Assembly: GCA_030539285.1 (NCBI GenBank)
Contig: JAUNSH010000017.1
Span: forward strand, 1 to 50,394
Source of the DNA: Eubacteriales bacterium
GTDB lineage: Bacteria > Bacillota > Clostridia > Oscillospirales > Oscillospiraceae
Direction of reading: 5' to 3'
Length of the DNA: 50,394 nucleotides
The notes under the pieces are model-generated. The model did no database searches. It was given only the letters and a program-made list of their open reading frames with translations, and was not told where the DNA came from. Both the position numbers and the translations under genes were made by a program. Positions within the stretch are counted from its first letter, which is position 1. Each line of letters begins with the position of its first letter. Positions 32,190 to 40,156 of this stretch are shown here, piece after piece.

Positions 32190-32262
32190 GCGAGAAAACA
32201 CAGGTTTTTCGACACGCTGAGACGGGAGCAAGCCCCACCCTGCCTTTCGAAGTCTATTTACC

Positions 32263-32291
32263 ATTATACGCTTCATAATGGCCTGACGCAA
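32263..32291 (-). promoter_or_regulatory. GH2 gene promoter
   Basis: Minus strand: TTGCGT (32286-32291), 17-nt spacer, TATAAT (32263-32268). It lies upstream of the composite element, so that element would be transcribed as a ~260-nt 5' leader. Confidence 0.65.
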
Positions 32292-32296
32292 GAAGG

Positions 32297-32324
32297 AAAA
32301 AAGCCCGCCCTCGCGGGCAGGCTT
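32297..32324 (-). terminator. Terminator after the sortase gene
   Basis: Minus strand: AAGCCTGCCCGCGAGGGCGGGCTT-type hairpin followed by TTTTCC. Confidence 0.82.
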
Positions 32325-32331
32325 GATTCTA

Positions 32332-33129
32332 TCAGGTGATCCGCACGGCGGCGACTACCAGGCGTCCATTGTCCAGCGTATACTCGCAGGTGGACAGGCA
32401 GATCAGCTTATCGCCGTAGACAGGGGTGATGCCGGTGTCGTAGAAGGCCAGATTCTTGCAGGTCGCCACAAACTCGTTGAACTCCTGCTCGTTGGCAGCA
32501 TCCACGAACTTGTGGTAGCTGAAGCCCTGACCCACGTTGGCAGAGGTCTTGAACACCGCAAAGATCTTGTAGGTGTGGTACTCGGTCAGCGTGTCGAAGA
32601 AGATCAGGTTGTTCTTGTCCCAGGCATCCTTGCTGGTGTAGTCATTCAGCGCTGCGAACATGCTGCCGTCAGCCATGTGGTGACCAAAGAGGGTAATATT
32701 GTCGCTGGGCTCGTTGATATCGGCCTCGCTCCAGGCGTAGATACTGCCGTGCGTGCTGTCCTTCTTGTCAAAGTCCCGGTACAGGTAGTAGTTGGGGTCG
32801 TCAGGGGTCTGAAGGACGGGGTAGTTGATCTTGGTGCCCTCCATCTTGATCCAGCCAACGGTATCGTTGTTCTGCTCGTAGATATCCTTGTAGCCGGGGA
32901 GCATCCCGCCAGCGGTAGTCGCCGCGGGCCGGGTAGTCTCGGCGGTTTCCTCCGTTGTCTCCGCAGCCTCCGTCGTCTCCGTCTGGGCGTTGGAAACGAT
33001 CTGAGAAAGGTCATCCATCCGGTCCGCCTGTTTCTTGCCGTCGAGAAGATAATTGCCAACCATAAAGGCACTGATGCCGAAAGCAGCCACAAGCAGGAGG
33101 ATGGTTACCGTAAATAACGTTTTTTTCAT
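32332..33129 (-). CDS. srtB: Class B sortase
   Basis: 265 aa from the ATG at 33129 (GGAGGG 7 nt upstream; the TTG two codons earlier is rejected). Residues ~5-27 form the N-terminal membrane anchor, then a Thr/Glu-rich stalk. The sortase fold follows with catalytic His in LFGHHMADG, Cys in LSTCEY and Arg in the terminal GRLVVAAVR. NYYLYRDFDKKDSTHGSIY is typical of class B. It is extracytoplasmic and joins surface proteins to the wall or pilins to each other. No LPxTG-like substrate is seen next to it; the adjacent leucine-rich-type protein lacks a sorting signal. Confidence 0.92.
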   Translation of the reverse strand: MKKTLFTVTILLLVAAFGISAFMVGNYLLDGKKQADRMDDLSQIVSNAQTETTEAAETTEETAETTRPAATTAGGMLPGYKDIYEQNNDTVGWIKMEGTKINYPVLQTPDDPNYYLYRDFDKKDSTHGSIYAWSEADINEPSDNITLFGHHMADGSMFAALNDYTSKDAWDKNNLIFFDTLTEYHTYKIFAVFKTSANVGQGFSYHKFVDAANEQEFNEFVATCKNLAFYDTGITPVYGDKLICLSTCEYTLDNGRLVVAAVRIT

Positions 33130-33149
33130 TTGCAATCCCTCCGCTGAAC

Positions 33150-33178
33150 ATTATAGTATAGAAAGTCCCGGCAGTCAA
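33150..33178 (-). promoter_or_regulatory. srtB promoter
   Basis: TTGACT (33173-33178), 17-nt spacer, TATAAT (33150-33155), minus strand. Confidence 0.78.
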
Positions 33179-33206
33179 GCCGCCAAACCTTTAAGAAATT
33201 CTTACG

Positions 33207-34805
33207 TCAGTTCATGTAATACATCCCAAGGCAGTCCCGCATATCGTAGTAGTTGGGCAGCCTGCGCCAGCCGCCGCCCACCGTAGCGTCGCCGTTGAGC
33301 ACCACCCGGGTATCCGGCAGGGCCTGGGTGCACTGCCATGCCGCGCCGCCGCTGCAGAAGATCATGTACAGATTTTTCAGCCACGTCATCTGGGTAATGG
33401 GGGTAATGTCACAGTAGGTCTTGCCGATGTTCAGGTCTTCCAAGGCGGTGCAGTCCACCAAGGGAGAATAATCCCGGATGCAGCTGTTGTCCAGCTCCAG
33501 CCAGATCAGATTTTTGCAGCTGCGGATGGGTTCGATGTACTGGACCTCCGTCCAGGCCAGGATCAGGTATTTGAGCTTGGGCATGAAGCTGACGAAGCTG
33601 ATGTCCGTCAGGGTCATGTGGCCCACATCCAGGCACACCATATCCTCACAGTAGCGCAGGTTGTAGGCGTAGTCGTCGAAGAGCCGGCCCACGCCGAAGT
33701 GGTTGGGCATGAAGTTGTCCTTATCTGTCCGCAGGGCGATGCTGGGGCCAAGACGCACCGTCCAGACGACCTTGTATTTGTCCCGGACCCGGTCCCGGTA
33801 GGCCGCCATGTCCTCGTTTTCGATCTCGCAGGCCACGACCTTGGCCTTGCTGTTGCCCCAGTCGGGGTTATCGATACCGCACAGGCCGAAAATGACGGTT
33901 TCCGCATTAGGAAGGTATTCCATCTGCGCTTCCACCTCGGCAATATCCGTCACCACAGTCTGGGACAGATCGATCTCTGTGTCGGTGCTCTGGAATACGC
34001 TGTCCCCGATGTGCACCTCCCAGCTGATGTCCATATCCGGATAGGCTTCCACCAGCGCTGTCAGCGCCGCCGGGTCTGCCGCCGGGTCCACCATGTGAAG
34101 GGTCTGCAGCTCGGTCAGACTGCCGATCAGGGAAAGGTCGGCATCGGTGATGTTCTCCACCGTCAGTTCCTGTGCATCCGTTTCCACCAGTTCGCCGCCG
34201 ATATGGAATCGAAACGTCAGACCGTTATCCCGGCAATACTGGCTCAGCGCCGAAAAGTCCTGCCCCGCCTCGCCGCTGTCCACCGTCACCGTGCGCAGAT
34301 TCGTCAGGAAGGGCAGCAGCTCCAGATTCTCCGCGCTGGCAGTTTTCAGCTGCACCGCGTCCGCGTCCGCCGGATACTCGGTGCCGTCCAGCGTCACCTG
34401 GCAGAAGACTGTCAAATTGGGATAGGTCTGCCGCAGCTTTGTCAGATCGTCATAGTCCCGGCAGTTCTCCGCGTGGACGATTTCCAGCTCCGGGAAATAG
34501 GCAATCACCGCCATATCCTCCTCAGACAGCGTGTCCACGGTGATCTCAGTCGTGTCGCTGGGCAGCTTCCCGTCCTGGAAGGGCACATTCCAGAGAATTT
34601 TGCACTTTGGCATTTTCTGCCGCAGGGTCTCATAGTGCGCGATGCTGATATCCTCTTCCCGCAGATCCATGCTCGCAGCATTTTTAGGATACAGCTTCAA
34701 ATCGATCAGATAATTGTTGTTCAGGATCAAAAATGCCCCTCCGGCGACAGACAGCAGGATCGCCAGAATCAGAATGACCGCCAAAAGCGCCGATTTTCCG
34801 CGCAT
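33207..34805 (-). CDS. Membrane-anchored leucine-rich-repeat-like surface protein
   Basis: 532 aa from the ATG at 34805 (GGGAGGAAC upstream). Residues ~4-30 (SALLAVILILAILLSVAGGAFLIL) form an uncleaved N-terminal anchor; the rest is extracytoplasmic. Irregular LRR-type units recur, e.g. LELLPFLTNLRTVTVD, LSLIGSLTELQTLHMVD, MEYLPNAETVIFGLCG, VSFMPKLKYLILAWT, CKNLIWLELDNSCI and CTALEDLNIGKT. No enzyme motif is visible. The function is unknown; a binding or adhesion role is the usual inference for such surfaces. It is divergent from ymdB. Confidence 0.78.
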   Translation of the reverse strand: MRGKSALLAVILILAILLSVAGGAFLILNNNYLIDLKLYPKNAASMDLREEDISIAHYETLRQKMPKCKILWNVPFQDGKLPSDTTEITVDTLSEEDMAVIAYFPELEIVHAENCRDYDDLTKLRQTYPNLTVFCQVTLDGTEYPADADAVQLKTASAENLELLPFLTNLRTVTVDSGEAGQDFSALSQYCRDNGLTFRFHIGGELVETDAQELTVENITDADLSLIGSLTELQTLHMVDPAADPAALTALVEAYPDMDISWEVHIGDSVFQSTDTEIDLSQTVVTDIAEVEAQMEYLPNAETVIFGLCGIDNPDWGNSKAKVVACEIENEDMAAYRDRVRDKYKVVWTVRLGPSIALRTDKDNFMPNHFGVGRLFDDYAYNLRYCEDMVCLDVGHMTLTDISFVSFMPKLKYLILAWTEVQYIEPIRSCKNLIWLELDNSCIRDYSPLVDCTALEDLNIGKTYCDITPITQMTWLKNLYMIFCSGGAAWQCTQALPDTRVVLNGDATVGGGWRRLPNYYDMRDCLGMYYMN

Positions 34806-34827
34806 AGTTCGTTCCTCCCGGATATTC

Positions 34828-34886
34828 AGGCAGGGATCCCTGCCTATATTTCTTTTTATTATGCGGTGAATTTTCCCATAAGTCAA
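34828..34886 (-). promoter_or_regulatory. Promoter and leader palindrome of the LRR-like gene
   Basis: Minus strand: TTGACT (34881-34886), 17-nt spacer, CATAAT (34858-34863). Downstream in the leader, 34828-34845 is the perfect palindrome AGGCAGGGATCCCTGCCT, which is either an operator or a hairpin. Confidence 0.65.
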
Positions 34887-34914
34887 GGGCGAAATGTCCG
34901 ATCGGGGCTAATAC

Positions 34915-34943
34915 TTGCGAAACCGGGCATTCTGGTATATAAT
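34915..34943 (+). promoter_or_regulatory. ymdB promoter
   Basis: TTGCGA (34915-34920), 17-nt spacer, TATAAT (34938-34943). It drives ymdB and probably yhaO-yhaN. Confidence 0.75.
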
Positions 34944-34969
34944 GGGGAAACAGAAATGGAGGAGCAAAC

Positions 34970-35746
34970 ATGGATTTCAAGGTATTGGCAGTGGGCGACG
35001 TGGTGGGAAACCCGGGGCTTGACCGGGTACGCCGCCATCTGCGGCAGCTGAAACGGAAGACCGGGGCGGATTTTGCCGTGGTCAACGGAGAAAACGCCGC
35101 GGTGGTAGGCCTGCTTCCCCATCAGGCGGAGGACATTCTGGACGCCGGGGCGGACGTGATCACCATGGGCAACCACACCTGGGGCAAGCGGGAGATCGTA
35201 GACTTCATGGAGGACTGCCCCCAGATCCTTCGGCCCGCCAACTATGCCCCCCAGGTGCCCGGACGGGGCTGGAACGTTTTCGACACCAAGGCCGGGCCTG
35301 TTGCCGTCATCGACCTGATCGGGCGGTGCAATATGGATTACGGCCCGGACAACCCCTTTCTGATGATCGACAAAATTCTGAAAGAAATTGACGCAAAAAT
35401 AATCTTAGTGGAAATTCACGCGGAAGCCACCTCGGAAAAGCTGGCCATGGGGTATTTGCTGGACGGACGGGTCAGCGCGGTCTGGGGCACCCACACCCAT
35501 GTGCCCACAGCGGACGCCCGGATCCTGCCCAAGGGCACGGGCTACGTCACCGACCTGGGCATGACCGGTCCGAGAGATTCCATTCTCGGCATCCGGCCTG
35601 AGCTTTCGATTGCCAAATTTCGGGGCGATCTCACCGAGCGCTACCGCTGGGCGGATGGCCCCACCAAAATGGAGGCGGTGCTGTTCACCATCGACAGCGC
35701 CACTGGACTGTGCCGCAAGGCGGAAAGAGTGGACGAATGGGACTGA
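34970..35746 (+). CDS. ymdB: YmdB-family metallophosphoesterase
   Basis: 258 aa. Metal-site motifs in order: VGDVVGNPG, VVNGENAA, MGNHTWGKREI, EIHAEATSEK and GTHTHVPTADARI, all typical of the TIGR00282/YmdB family, a cytoplasmic phosphodiesterase acting on 2',3'-cyclic nucleotides. ATG with GGAGG upstream. The next gene overlaps it by 10 nt, so it shares a transcript with the YhaO/YhaN-like pair. This differs from the rny-ymdB order common in other Firmicutes. Confidence 0.94.
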   Translation: MDFKVLAVGDVVGNPGLDRVRRHLRQLKRKTGADFAVVNGENAAVVGLLPHQAEDILDAGADVITMGNHTWGKREIVDFMEDCPQILRPANYAPQVPGRGWNVFDTKAGPVAVIDLIGRCNMDYGPDNPFLMIDKILKEIDAKIILVEIHAEATSEKLAMGYLLDGRVSAVWGTHTHVPTADARILPKGTGYVTDLGMTGPRDSILGIRPELSIAKFRGDLTERYRWADGPTKMEAVLFTIDSATGLCRKAERVDEWD

Positions 35747-36801
35747 AAATTTTACACAGCGCTGACCTTCATCTGGATTCCCCTTTTGGGGGCTTTTCCG
35801 AAGATCAGCGGCAGCTTTTGAAGGAGCAGCAGAAGCTGCTCCCCGGAAAGATCGCGGACCTGTGTCAGCGGGAGGGCTGCGATTTGGTTTTGCTGGCTGG
35901 CGATATCTTTGACGGACAGCCAAACCGGGACACCATTGATCTCCTGAAAGGAGCGCTGTCCCGGTGCGGCGTGCCGGTGTTCATTGCCCCCGGCAATCAC
36001 GATTTCTGCGCCCCGGACAGCCCGTGGCTGACAGAAATCTGGCCGGAAAATGTGCACATTTTCACAGCCGGGCTGGAATCGGTGGTTCTGGAAGACCTGT
36101 CCTGCCGGGTCTACGGCGCAGGCTTCCGAAGCATGGACTGCCCGCCCCTGCTGGACGGTTTTCATGCCGAGGGCAGCGAGCAATACAAAATCGCCGTCTT
36201 TCACGGCGACCCCACCCAGCGGGAATCCCCCTACAACCCCATCACTGCCGGGCAGGTCAAGGCCTCGGGCCTACAGTATCTGGCCCTGGGCCACATCCAC
36301 AAGGCCGGGGCCTTCCGGGCGGGGAACACCCTGTGCGTCTGGCCCGGGTGCCCCATGGGCCGGGGCTGGGACGAAATTGGCGACAAGGGCGTATGTATCG
36401 TAACGCTGGAAGAGGACGCCCAGGTGCAGGCAGTGAGTCTGGACGCCATCCGCTTCTACGATCTGGAAGCCGACGCGGGAGCCGACGCCGTGTCCGCCCT
36501 GGAAAGCCTGCTGCCGCCCCAAGGGAGCCGGGATTTTTACCGGGTGGCCCTCACCGGCAACGCGGATGTGGATCTCAAGTCGGTTTATAAGGAATTTCCG
36601 GATTTTCCCAACCTAACTTTACTTGACAAGACGGAGCCGCCTATCGACCTGTGGCAGAATACGGACTCCGACACGCTGGAAGGGATGTACTTCCAGCTTT
36701 TGCGCCGCGCCATGGAGGAACAGCCGGAAAACGCCCGGCAGATCCAACTGGCGGCGGAAATTTCCCGCAAGCTGCTGGACGGAAGGGAGGTCACTCTGTG
36801 A
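35737..36801 (+). CDS. yhaO: YhaO/SbcD-like metallophosphatase (DNA repair exonuclease family)
   Basis: 354 aa from the ATG at 35737, inside the end of ymdB. Calcineurin-like motifs: HSADLHLDSPF, LAGDIFDG, APGNHDF, VFHGDP and LGHIHKAG. The C-terminal part (~270-354) is the capping/ATPase-contact region of Mre11-like proteins. It overlaps the ATPase gene by 4 nt (GTGA), matching the SbcD-SbcC and Mre11-Rad50 pairing. It likely trims DNA ends or damaged DNA together with it. Confidence 0.9.
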   Translation: MGLKILHSADLHLDSPFGGFSEDQRQLLKEQQKLLPGKIADLCQREGCDLVLLAGDIFDGQPNRDTIDLLKGALSRCGVPVFIAPGNHDFCAPDSPWLTEIWPENVHIFTAGLESVVLEDLSCRVYGAGFRSMDCPPLLDGFHAEGSEQYKIAVFHGDPTQRESPYNPITAGQVKASGLQYLALGHIHKAGAFRAGNTLCVWPGCPMGRGWDEIGDKGVCIVTLEEDAQVQAVSLDAIRFYDLEADAGADAVSALESLLPPQGSRDFYRVALTGNADVDLKSVYKEFPDFPNLTLLDKTEPPIDLWQNTDSDTLEGMYFQLLRRAMEEQPENARQIQLAAEISRKLLDGREVTL

Positions 36802-38915
36802 GAATTTACAAAATGACCGCCACCTTCGGCAAGCTGGAGCATGAGACGCTGACGCTGGAGCCGGGGCTGAACATCATCACCGCCCCCAACGAGTGGGGTA
36901 AAAGCACCTGGTGCGCTTTCCTCATTGCCATGCTCTACGGGCTGGACACCCGGGCCAAGACCACCAAGACCGCCTTGGCGGACAAGGAGCGCTACCAGCC
37001 CTGGTCGGGAAGCCCCATGTCCGGGCGCATTGACTTAAACTGGAACGGCCGGGACATCACCATCGAGCGCACCACCCGCCGCCGGGTGCCGCTGGGAGAG
37101 TTCAAAGCCTACGAAACAGTGTCCGGTCTTCCCGTGGAGGAGCTGAACGCGGCTAACTGCGGCCCTGTGCTTCTCGGCGTGGAACAGACCGTGTTCCGCC
37201 GGGCGGGGTTCATCCGCTTTTCCGATCTGCCGGTGACCCAGGACGAGGCCCTGCGCCGCCGTCTCAACGCTCTCGTCACCACCGGCGACGACAGCGGCGC
37301 GGCAGACCGGCTGTCGGCAAGCCTGAAGGACCTGAAAAACCGCTGCCGCTACAACCGCACGGGCCTGCTCCCTCAGGCGGAGGCCCAGCGGGATCAGCTG
37401 GAAGAAAAGCTCACCGAGCTGGAGACCCTGAACAGCCAATGCCAGAAGCTGAAAATGCGCATTGACGAGGTCAAGGACTGGCTGCGGCAGCTATATAACC
37501 ACCAGCAGGCTCTGGCCTACGCCAAAATGGAATCCGGCCTTGTCCAGCTTGCCCAGGCGAGGGAAGCTGTGAGCGAAACCGAACAGACTCTGCGGGAACT
37601 GGAAGCCGCCTGCGCTTCCCTGCCCCCGCAGGCAGAAGTGGAAACCAAGGTGCGGGAGCTGCGCGCCTTCCGGGACCAGTGGAGCGCCCTTTGCGCCGAG
37701 GAGCGGCAGGCCCCCACGGAGCCCCAGAAGCCGGAGCTGCCCAATCCCTTCACCGGGCTGACGGCGGAAAGTGCCCGGGCCATGGCACGGGAAGACGCCA
37801 GGGAACTGACGGAGCTTTCCCAGTCCAAAATGTCCCTGATCTTCATGATCATCGGCGTCATCGGCCTGCTGGCAGCAGGAGGTCTTGCCCATATGACGGC
37901 TTACGTCTTCGCGGTCATCGCCGGAGGTGTGGGCCTGCTGGCTTTTGTTTGGGGCGTCATTGACCGGGTAGCCACAAGAAAAAAAGCCCTTGCCATCGTG
38001 GAAAAGTACGGCACCGCCGACTGGAAAACATGGACGGCTCCCATCGCGGAATACGAGCAGGATATGATCGCCTACTCTGAAGCCCTGAAAACCTATCAGG
38101 AGGTTGGGAGCGACTTGGAAGTCCGTCTCATGGTGGCCCGGAAGAAGCGGGACTCCCTGTGCGGCCTGCAGGAGCCCGAGGAGGTGCTGGACTTCTGGCA
38201 GGAGTCCCAGCATCAGTGGGAGCAGTACGACCGGGCACGGGCCGACGCCGTCACGGCCAAGCGGCATTTTGAGGCCCTGAACGCCATGGTAAAGCCAGTG
38301 GAAAAGCCCACGTTCCCCGACAATCTGACCCAGAATGAAGCCCAGACCGCCCAGCTGTTAGCAGAATGTGCCGCGGAGCAGCAAAGGCTCCAAAACCGGC
38401 TGGGCCAGTATCAGGGCCGGATGGAAATCATCGGCAGCGCCAAAGACCTGCGCTTGCAGCACAAGCGGATCTGTGACCGCATCGCCCGCCTTGAGGACAC
38501 CTACACCGCCCTGACCATCGCTCAGGAGACGCTGGCCCAAGCCCGCTCTGAACTTCAGCGGCGGTTTGCCCCCCGGATCACCCAGCGGGCACAGGAATTG
38601 CTGTCCGCCATGACGGGTGGACGCTACCAGAGCCTGACTATGGGAGAGGATTTCTCCCTCCGGGCGGCGGCCGGGCAGGAGGACGTGCAGTGCGACGCCA
38701 TCTGGCGCAGCGACGGCACCATCGACCAGCTGTACCTGGCCCTCCGTCTGGCAGTTGCCGAGGAACTGACCCCCGATGCCCCGCTGATCCTGGACGACGC
38801 GCTGGTGCGCTTTGACGACATACGCATGGCGGCGGCACTGGACATTTTGCGGAAGATGGCAGAAAACAAGCAGGTCATCTGCTTTACCTGCCAAGGCCGG
38901 GAAGCGAATGCGTAA
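36798..38915 (+). CDS. yhaN: YhaN-like AAA ATPase with internal membrane hairpin (SbcC/Rad50-like)
   Basis: 705 aa, GTG start at 36798 with GGGAGG upstream. Walker A is APNEWGKSTWC near residue 35; the signature and Walker B are at the C terminus (LILDDALVRFD). Between are coiled-coil arms (~170-300 and ~440-590). In place of a zinc hook there are two adjoining transmembrane helices at ~345-388 (LIFMIIGVIGLLAAGG and YVFAVIAGGVGLLAFVWGVI), as in Bacillus YhaN. The complex would therefore be tethered to the membrane. Confidence 0.9.
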   Translation: MRIYKMTATFGKLEHETLTLEPGLNIITAPNEWGKSTWCAFLIAMLYGLDTRAKTTKTALADKERYQPWSGSPMSGRIDLNWNGRDITIERTTRRRVPLGEFKAYETVSGLPVEELNAANCGPVLLGVEQTVFRRAGFIRFSDLPVTQDEALRRRLNALVTTGDDSGAADRLSASLKDLKNRCRYNRTGLLPQAEAQRDQLEEKLTELETLNSQCQKLKMRIDEVKDWLRQLYNHQQALAYAKMESGLVQLAQAREAVSETEQTLRELEAACASLPPQAEVETKVRELRAFRDQWSALCAEERQAPTEPQKPELPNPFTGLTAESARAMAREDARELTELSQSKMSLIFMIIGVIGLLAAGGLAHMTAYVFAVIAGGVGLLAFVWGVIDRVATRKKALAIVEKYGTADWKTWTAPIAEYEQDMIAYSEALKTYQEVGSDLEVRLMVARKKRDSLCGLQEPEEVLDFWQESQHQWEQYDRARADAVTAKRHFEALNAMVKPVEKPTFPDNLTQNEAQTAQLLAECAAEQQRLQNRLGQYQGRMEIIGSAKDLRLQHKRICDRIARLEDTYTALTIAQETLAQARSELQRRFAPRITQRAQELLSAMTGGRYQSLTMGEDFSLRAAAGQEDVQCDAIWRSDGTIDQLYLALRLAVAEELTPDAPLILDDALVRFDDIRMAAALDILRKMAENKQVICFTCQGREANA

Positions 38916-38919
38916 AAAA

Positions 38920-38970
38920 GGCCTTCCCCTTCGGGGAAGGCTTAAGCACCGGGTTTCCCGGTGCTTTTTC
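38920..38970 (+). terminator. Double hairpin terminator after yhaN
   Basis: GCCTTCCCC/GGGGAAGGC (38920-38942) then AGCACCGGG/CCCGGTGCT followed by TTTTTC (38945-38970). The second has the true U-tract. Confidence 0.85.
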
Positions 38971-39516
38971 TTATTCCCAAGGGAAGGGCTTTCCTGTGAG
39001 GACGTCCTCTTTTAAGTAGCGGAAGGTCTCCTTTTCCCCCTTTTCTGCCAGCATGGTGAGGATATGTCCCAGCTGGCGGCAGGTCTCCGGGTGCATCAGC
39101 GTCCGCTCCCGGCTTTTCTGGAAGTAATTGAGGGCGGAATCGTCCCGGTAGTCCTTCCCCTGATAGGTCATGCAGGCCGCCCGGCGGTCCATGACCATCT
39201 CCACCAGATATTTCCGGGGCATGGGGATCGGTTCATAGCGGCGGGTCTCCCGGTTCATGTCCGTCCAGTATTCGTAGTGGTGGCGGTTGCGGCCCTTGTG
39301 GTGCATCCAGGCCTCGCTGTAGCCCTTATCCTCCCGCTCGGCGGCGTTGGGGCTGCGGGTGCCCTGATAGTATTTCGCCCCGATCCAGAATTCCGTGGGG
39401 GAATATTTGGACAGGTCGTGGGTCAGGCCCTGCCAATAAAGCCCCACCCGGAAGCAGCCCTTCAGCACAAGCCAGCGATGCTTGGTTATGGTTTTCAAAT
39501 GCTGCCATGTCTTCAT
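38971..39516 (-). CDS. DUF5662 family protein
   Basis: 181 aa from the ATG at 39516 (CGGAGG upstream; a TTG two codons earlier is rejected). It is rich in His, Tyr and Trp: LTHDLSKYSPTEFW, WMHHKGRNRHHYEYW and MPRKYLVEMVMDRRAACMTYQG. These residues match the DUF5662 pattern; the clustered HH and HHYEYW suggest a metal or phosphoesterase-like site, but no function is established that I know. It has no membrane segment. It is convergent with yhaN and divergent from blaI. Confidence 0.8.
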   Translation of the reverse strand: MKTWQHLKTITKHRWLVLKGCFRVGLYWQGLTHDLSKYSPTEFWIGAKYYQGTRSPNAAEREDKGYSEAWMHHKGRNRHHYEYWTDMNRETRRYEPIPMPRKYLVEMVMDRRAACMTYQGKDYRDDSALNYFQKSRERTLMHPETCRQLGHILTMLAEKGEKETFRYLKEDVLTGKPFPWE

Positions 39517-39532
39517 GGGCAAACCTCCGATT

Positions 39533-39595
39533 CAGAGTTGAGAGTACAGAGTGGAGAGTGGATTTGATTTTTTTCACTCTCCACTCTTCACACTT
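39533..39595. repeat. Heptad-phased hairpin upstream of blaI
   Basis: Left arm CAGAGTT GAGAGTA CAGAGTG GAGAGTG GA is strictly 7-periodic; the right arm's complement reads AAGTGTG AAGAGTG GAGAGTG A. About 13 bp pair beside a T-rich loop. Confidence 0.75.
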
Positions 39596-39634
39596 TATCC
39601 GTATTATACTCTCTGCGGAAGCAGAAAGCAAGGG

Positions 39635-39690
39635 TTGACAAACGAGGTTTAATGCGTTAAACTTCACATATGAGGTTTAACGCGTTAAAC
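39635..39690 (+). promoter_or_regulatory. blaI promoter with two operators
   Basis: TTGACA (39635-39640), 17-nt spacer, TAAACT (39658-39663). Palindromes GTTTAATGCGTTAAAC (39647-39662) and GTTTAACGCGTTAAAC (39675-39690) are 28 nt apart. One overlaps the -10 box and the other covers the early transcribed region. They are the evident BlaI binding sites, though not the TACA/TGTA type of staphylococcal bla/mec. Confidence 0.85.
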
Positions 39691-39709
39691 TAGCAAGGAG
39701 GATGCATTT

Positions 39710-40069
39710 ATGGAAACCCCGAAAATTTTTGAAAGTGAATACCGCTTCTGCCTGATCCTGTGGGAGCACGAGCCGGTGAACTCCACCAGGCTCGTGGAGC
39801 TGTGCAAGGAAAATTTAGGCTGGAGCAAAGCCACCACCTACACCGTCATCCGCCGGCTGTCCGAACGTGGCGTTCTGAAAAATGAGAATACCATTGTCTC
39901 ATCTCTGATCTCCAAGGAGGAAGCGCAGAAATCCCGGTTGGAAGAAATGGTGGAGGAGACCTTCGAAGGCTCCATGCCCGCCTTCATCGCCGCCTTCTCC
40001 AAAAGCAAGCGGCTGAGTAAGGAGGAAGTGGAACAGCTGCGGCAGCTTATTGACAGCTACGAAGAGTGA
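39710..40069 (+). CDS. blaI: BlaI/MecI-family repressor
   Basis: 119 aa. Winged helix: FRFCLILWEHEPVNSTRLVEL, recognition helix around WSKATTYTVIRRLSERGVL, wing with NENTIVSSLISKEE, then the dimer helix. In this family the M56 partner triggers cleavage within the dimer region to lift repression. It lies behind two strong operators and 87 nt ahead of the M56 sensor gene; a heptad-phased hairpin begins at its own last codons. Confidence 0.92.
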   Translation: METPKIFESEYRFCLILWEHEPVNSTRLVELCKENLGWSKATTYTVIRRLSERGVLKNENTIVSSLISKEEAQKSRLEEMVEETFEGSMPAFIAAFSKSKRLSKEEVEQLRQLIDSYEE

Positions 40070-40135
40070 GAAGTTTGAAGTTAGGAGTGAGGAGTTGTCT
40101 ACTCACTCACCACTCCACACTTCAAACTCCACACT
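40061..40135. repeat. Heptad-phased hairpin between blaI and the M56 gene
   Basis: Left arm GAAGAGT GAGAAGT then TTGAAGT TAGGAGT GAGGAGT (7-periodic, ending AGT); right arm's complement reads AGTGTGG AGTTTGA AGTGTGG AGTGGTG AGTGAGT. It starts inside the blaI stop region, so both genes' mRNA carries it. Confidence 0.75.
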
Positions 40136-40156
40136 GAGAAAAAGGAGGAAAGATAC

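Larger units (their letters stand above)
32030..32246. mobile_element. 217-bp composite REP element with terminal inverted repeats
   Basis: Ends: AAGGCAGGGCGGGGACTTGC at 32030 and the near-complement ending ACCCTGCCTT at 32246. Inside are two REP palindromes in opposite orientation, 32081-32108 (identical to the RAYT copies) and 32162-32189 (variant CCGATGCAGGCGTCGG core). The layout is that of a BIME or MITE moved in trans. It holds no gene and accounts for most of the 331-nt gap upstream of the GH2 gene. Confidence 0.7.

Noticed and set aside
32028-32339. Small frames across the REP element on both strands
   Set aside because: They are translations of palindromes (GDAHIAP-type peptides) without ribosome sites.
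39533-40135. Possible CRISPR array near blaI
   Set aside because: The repeats are 7-nt units in two hairpins with a gene between them; there are no spacers, no fixed repeat and no cas genes.
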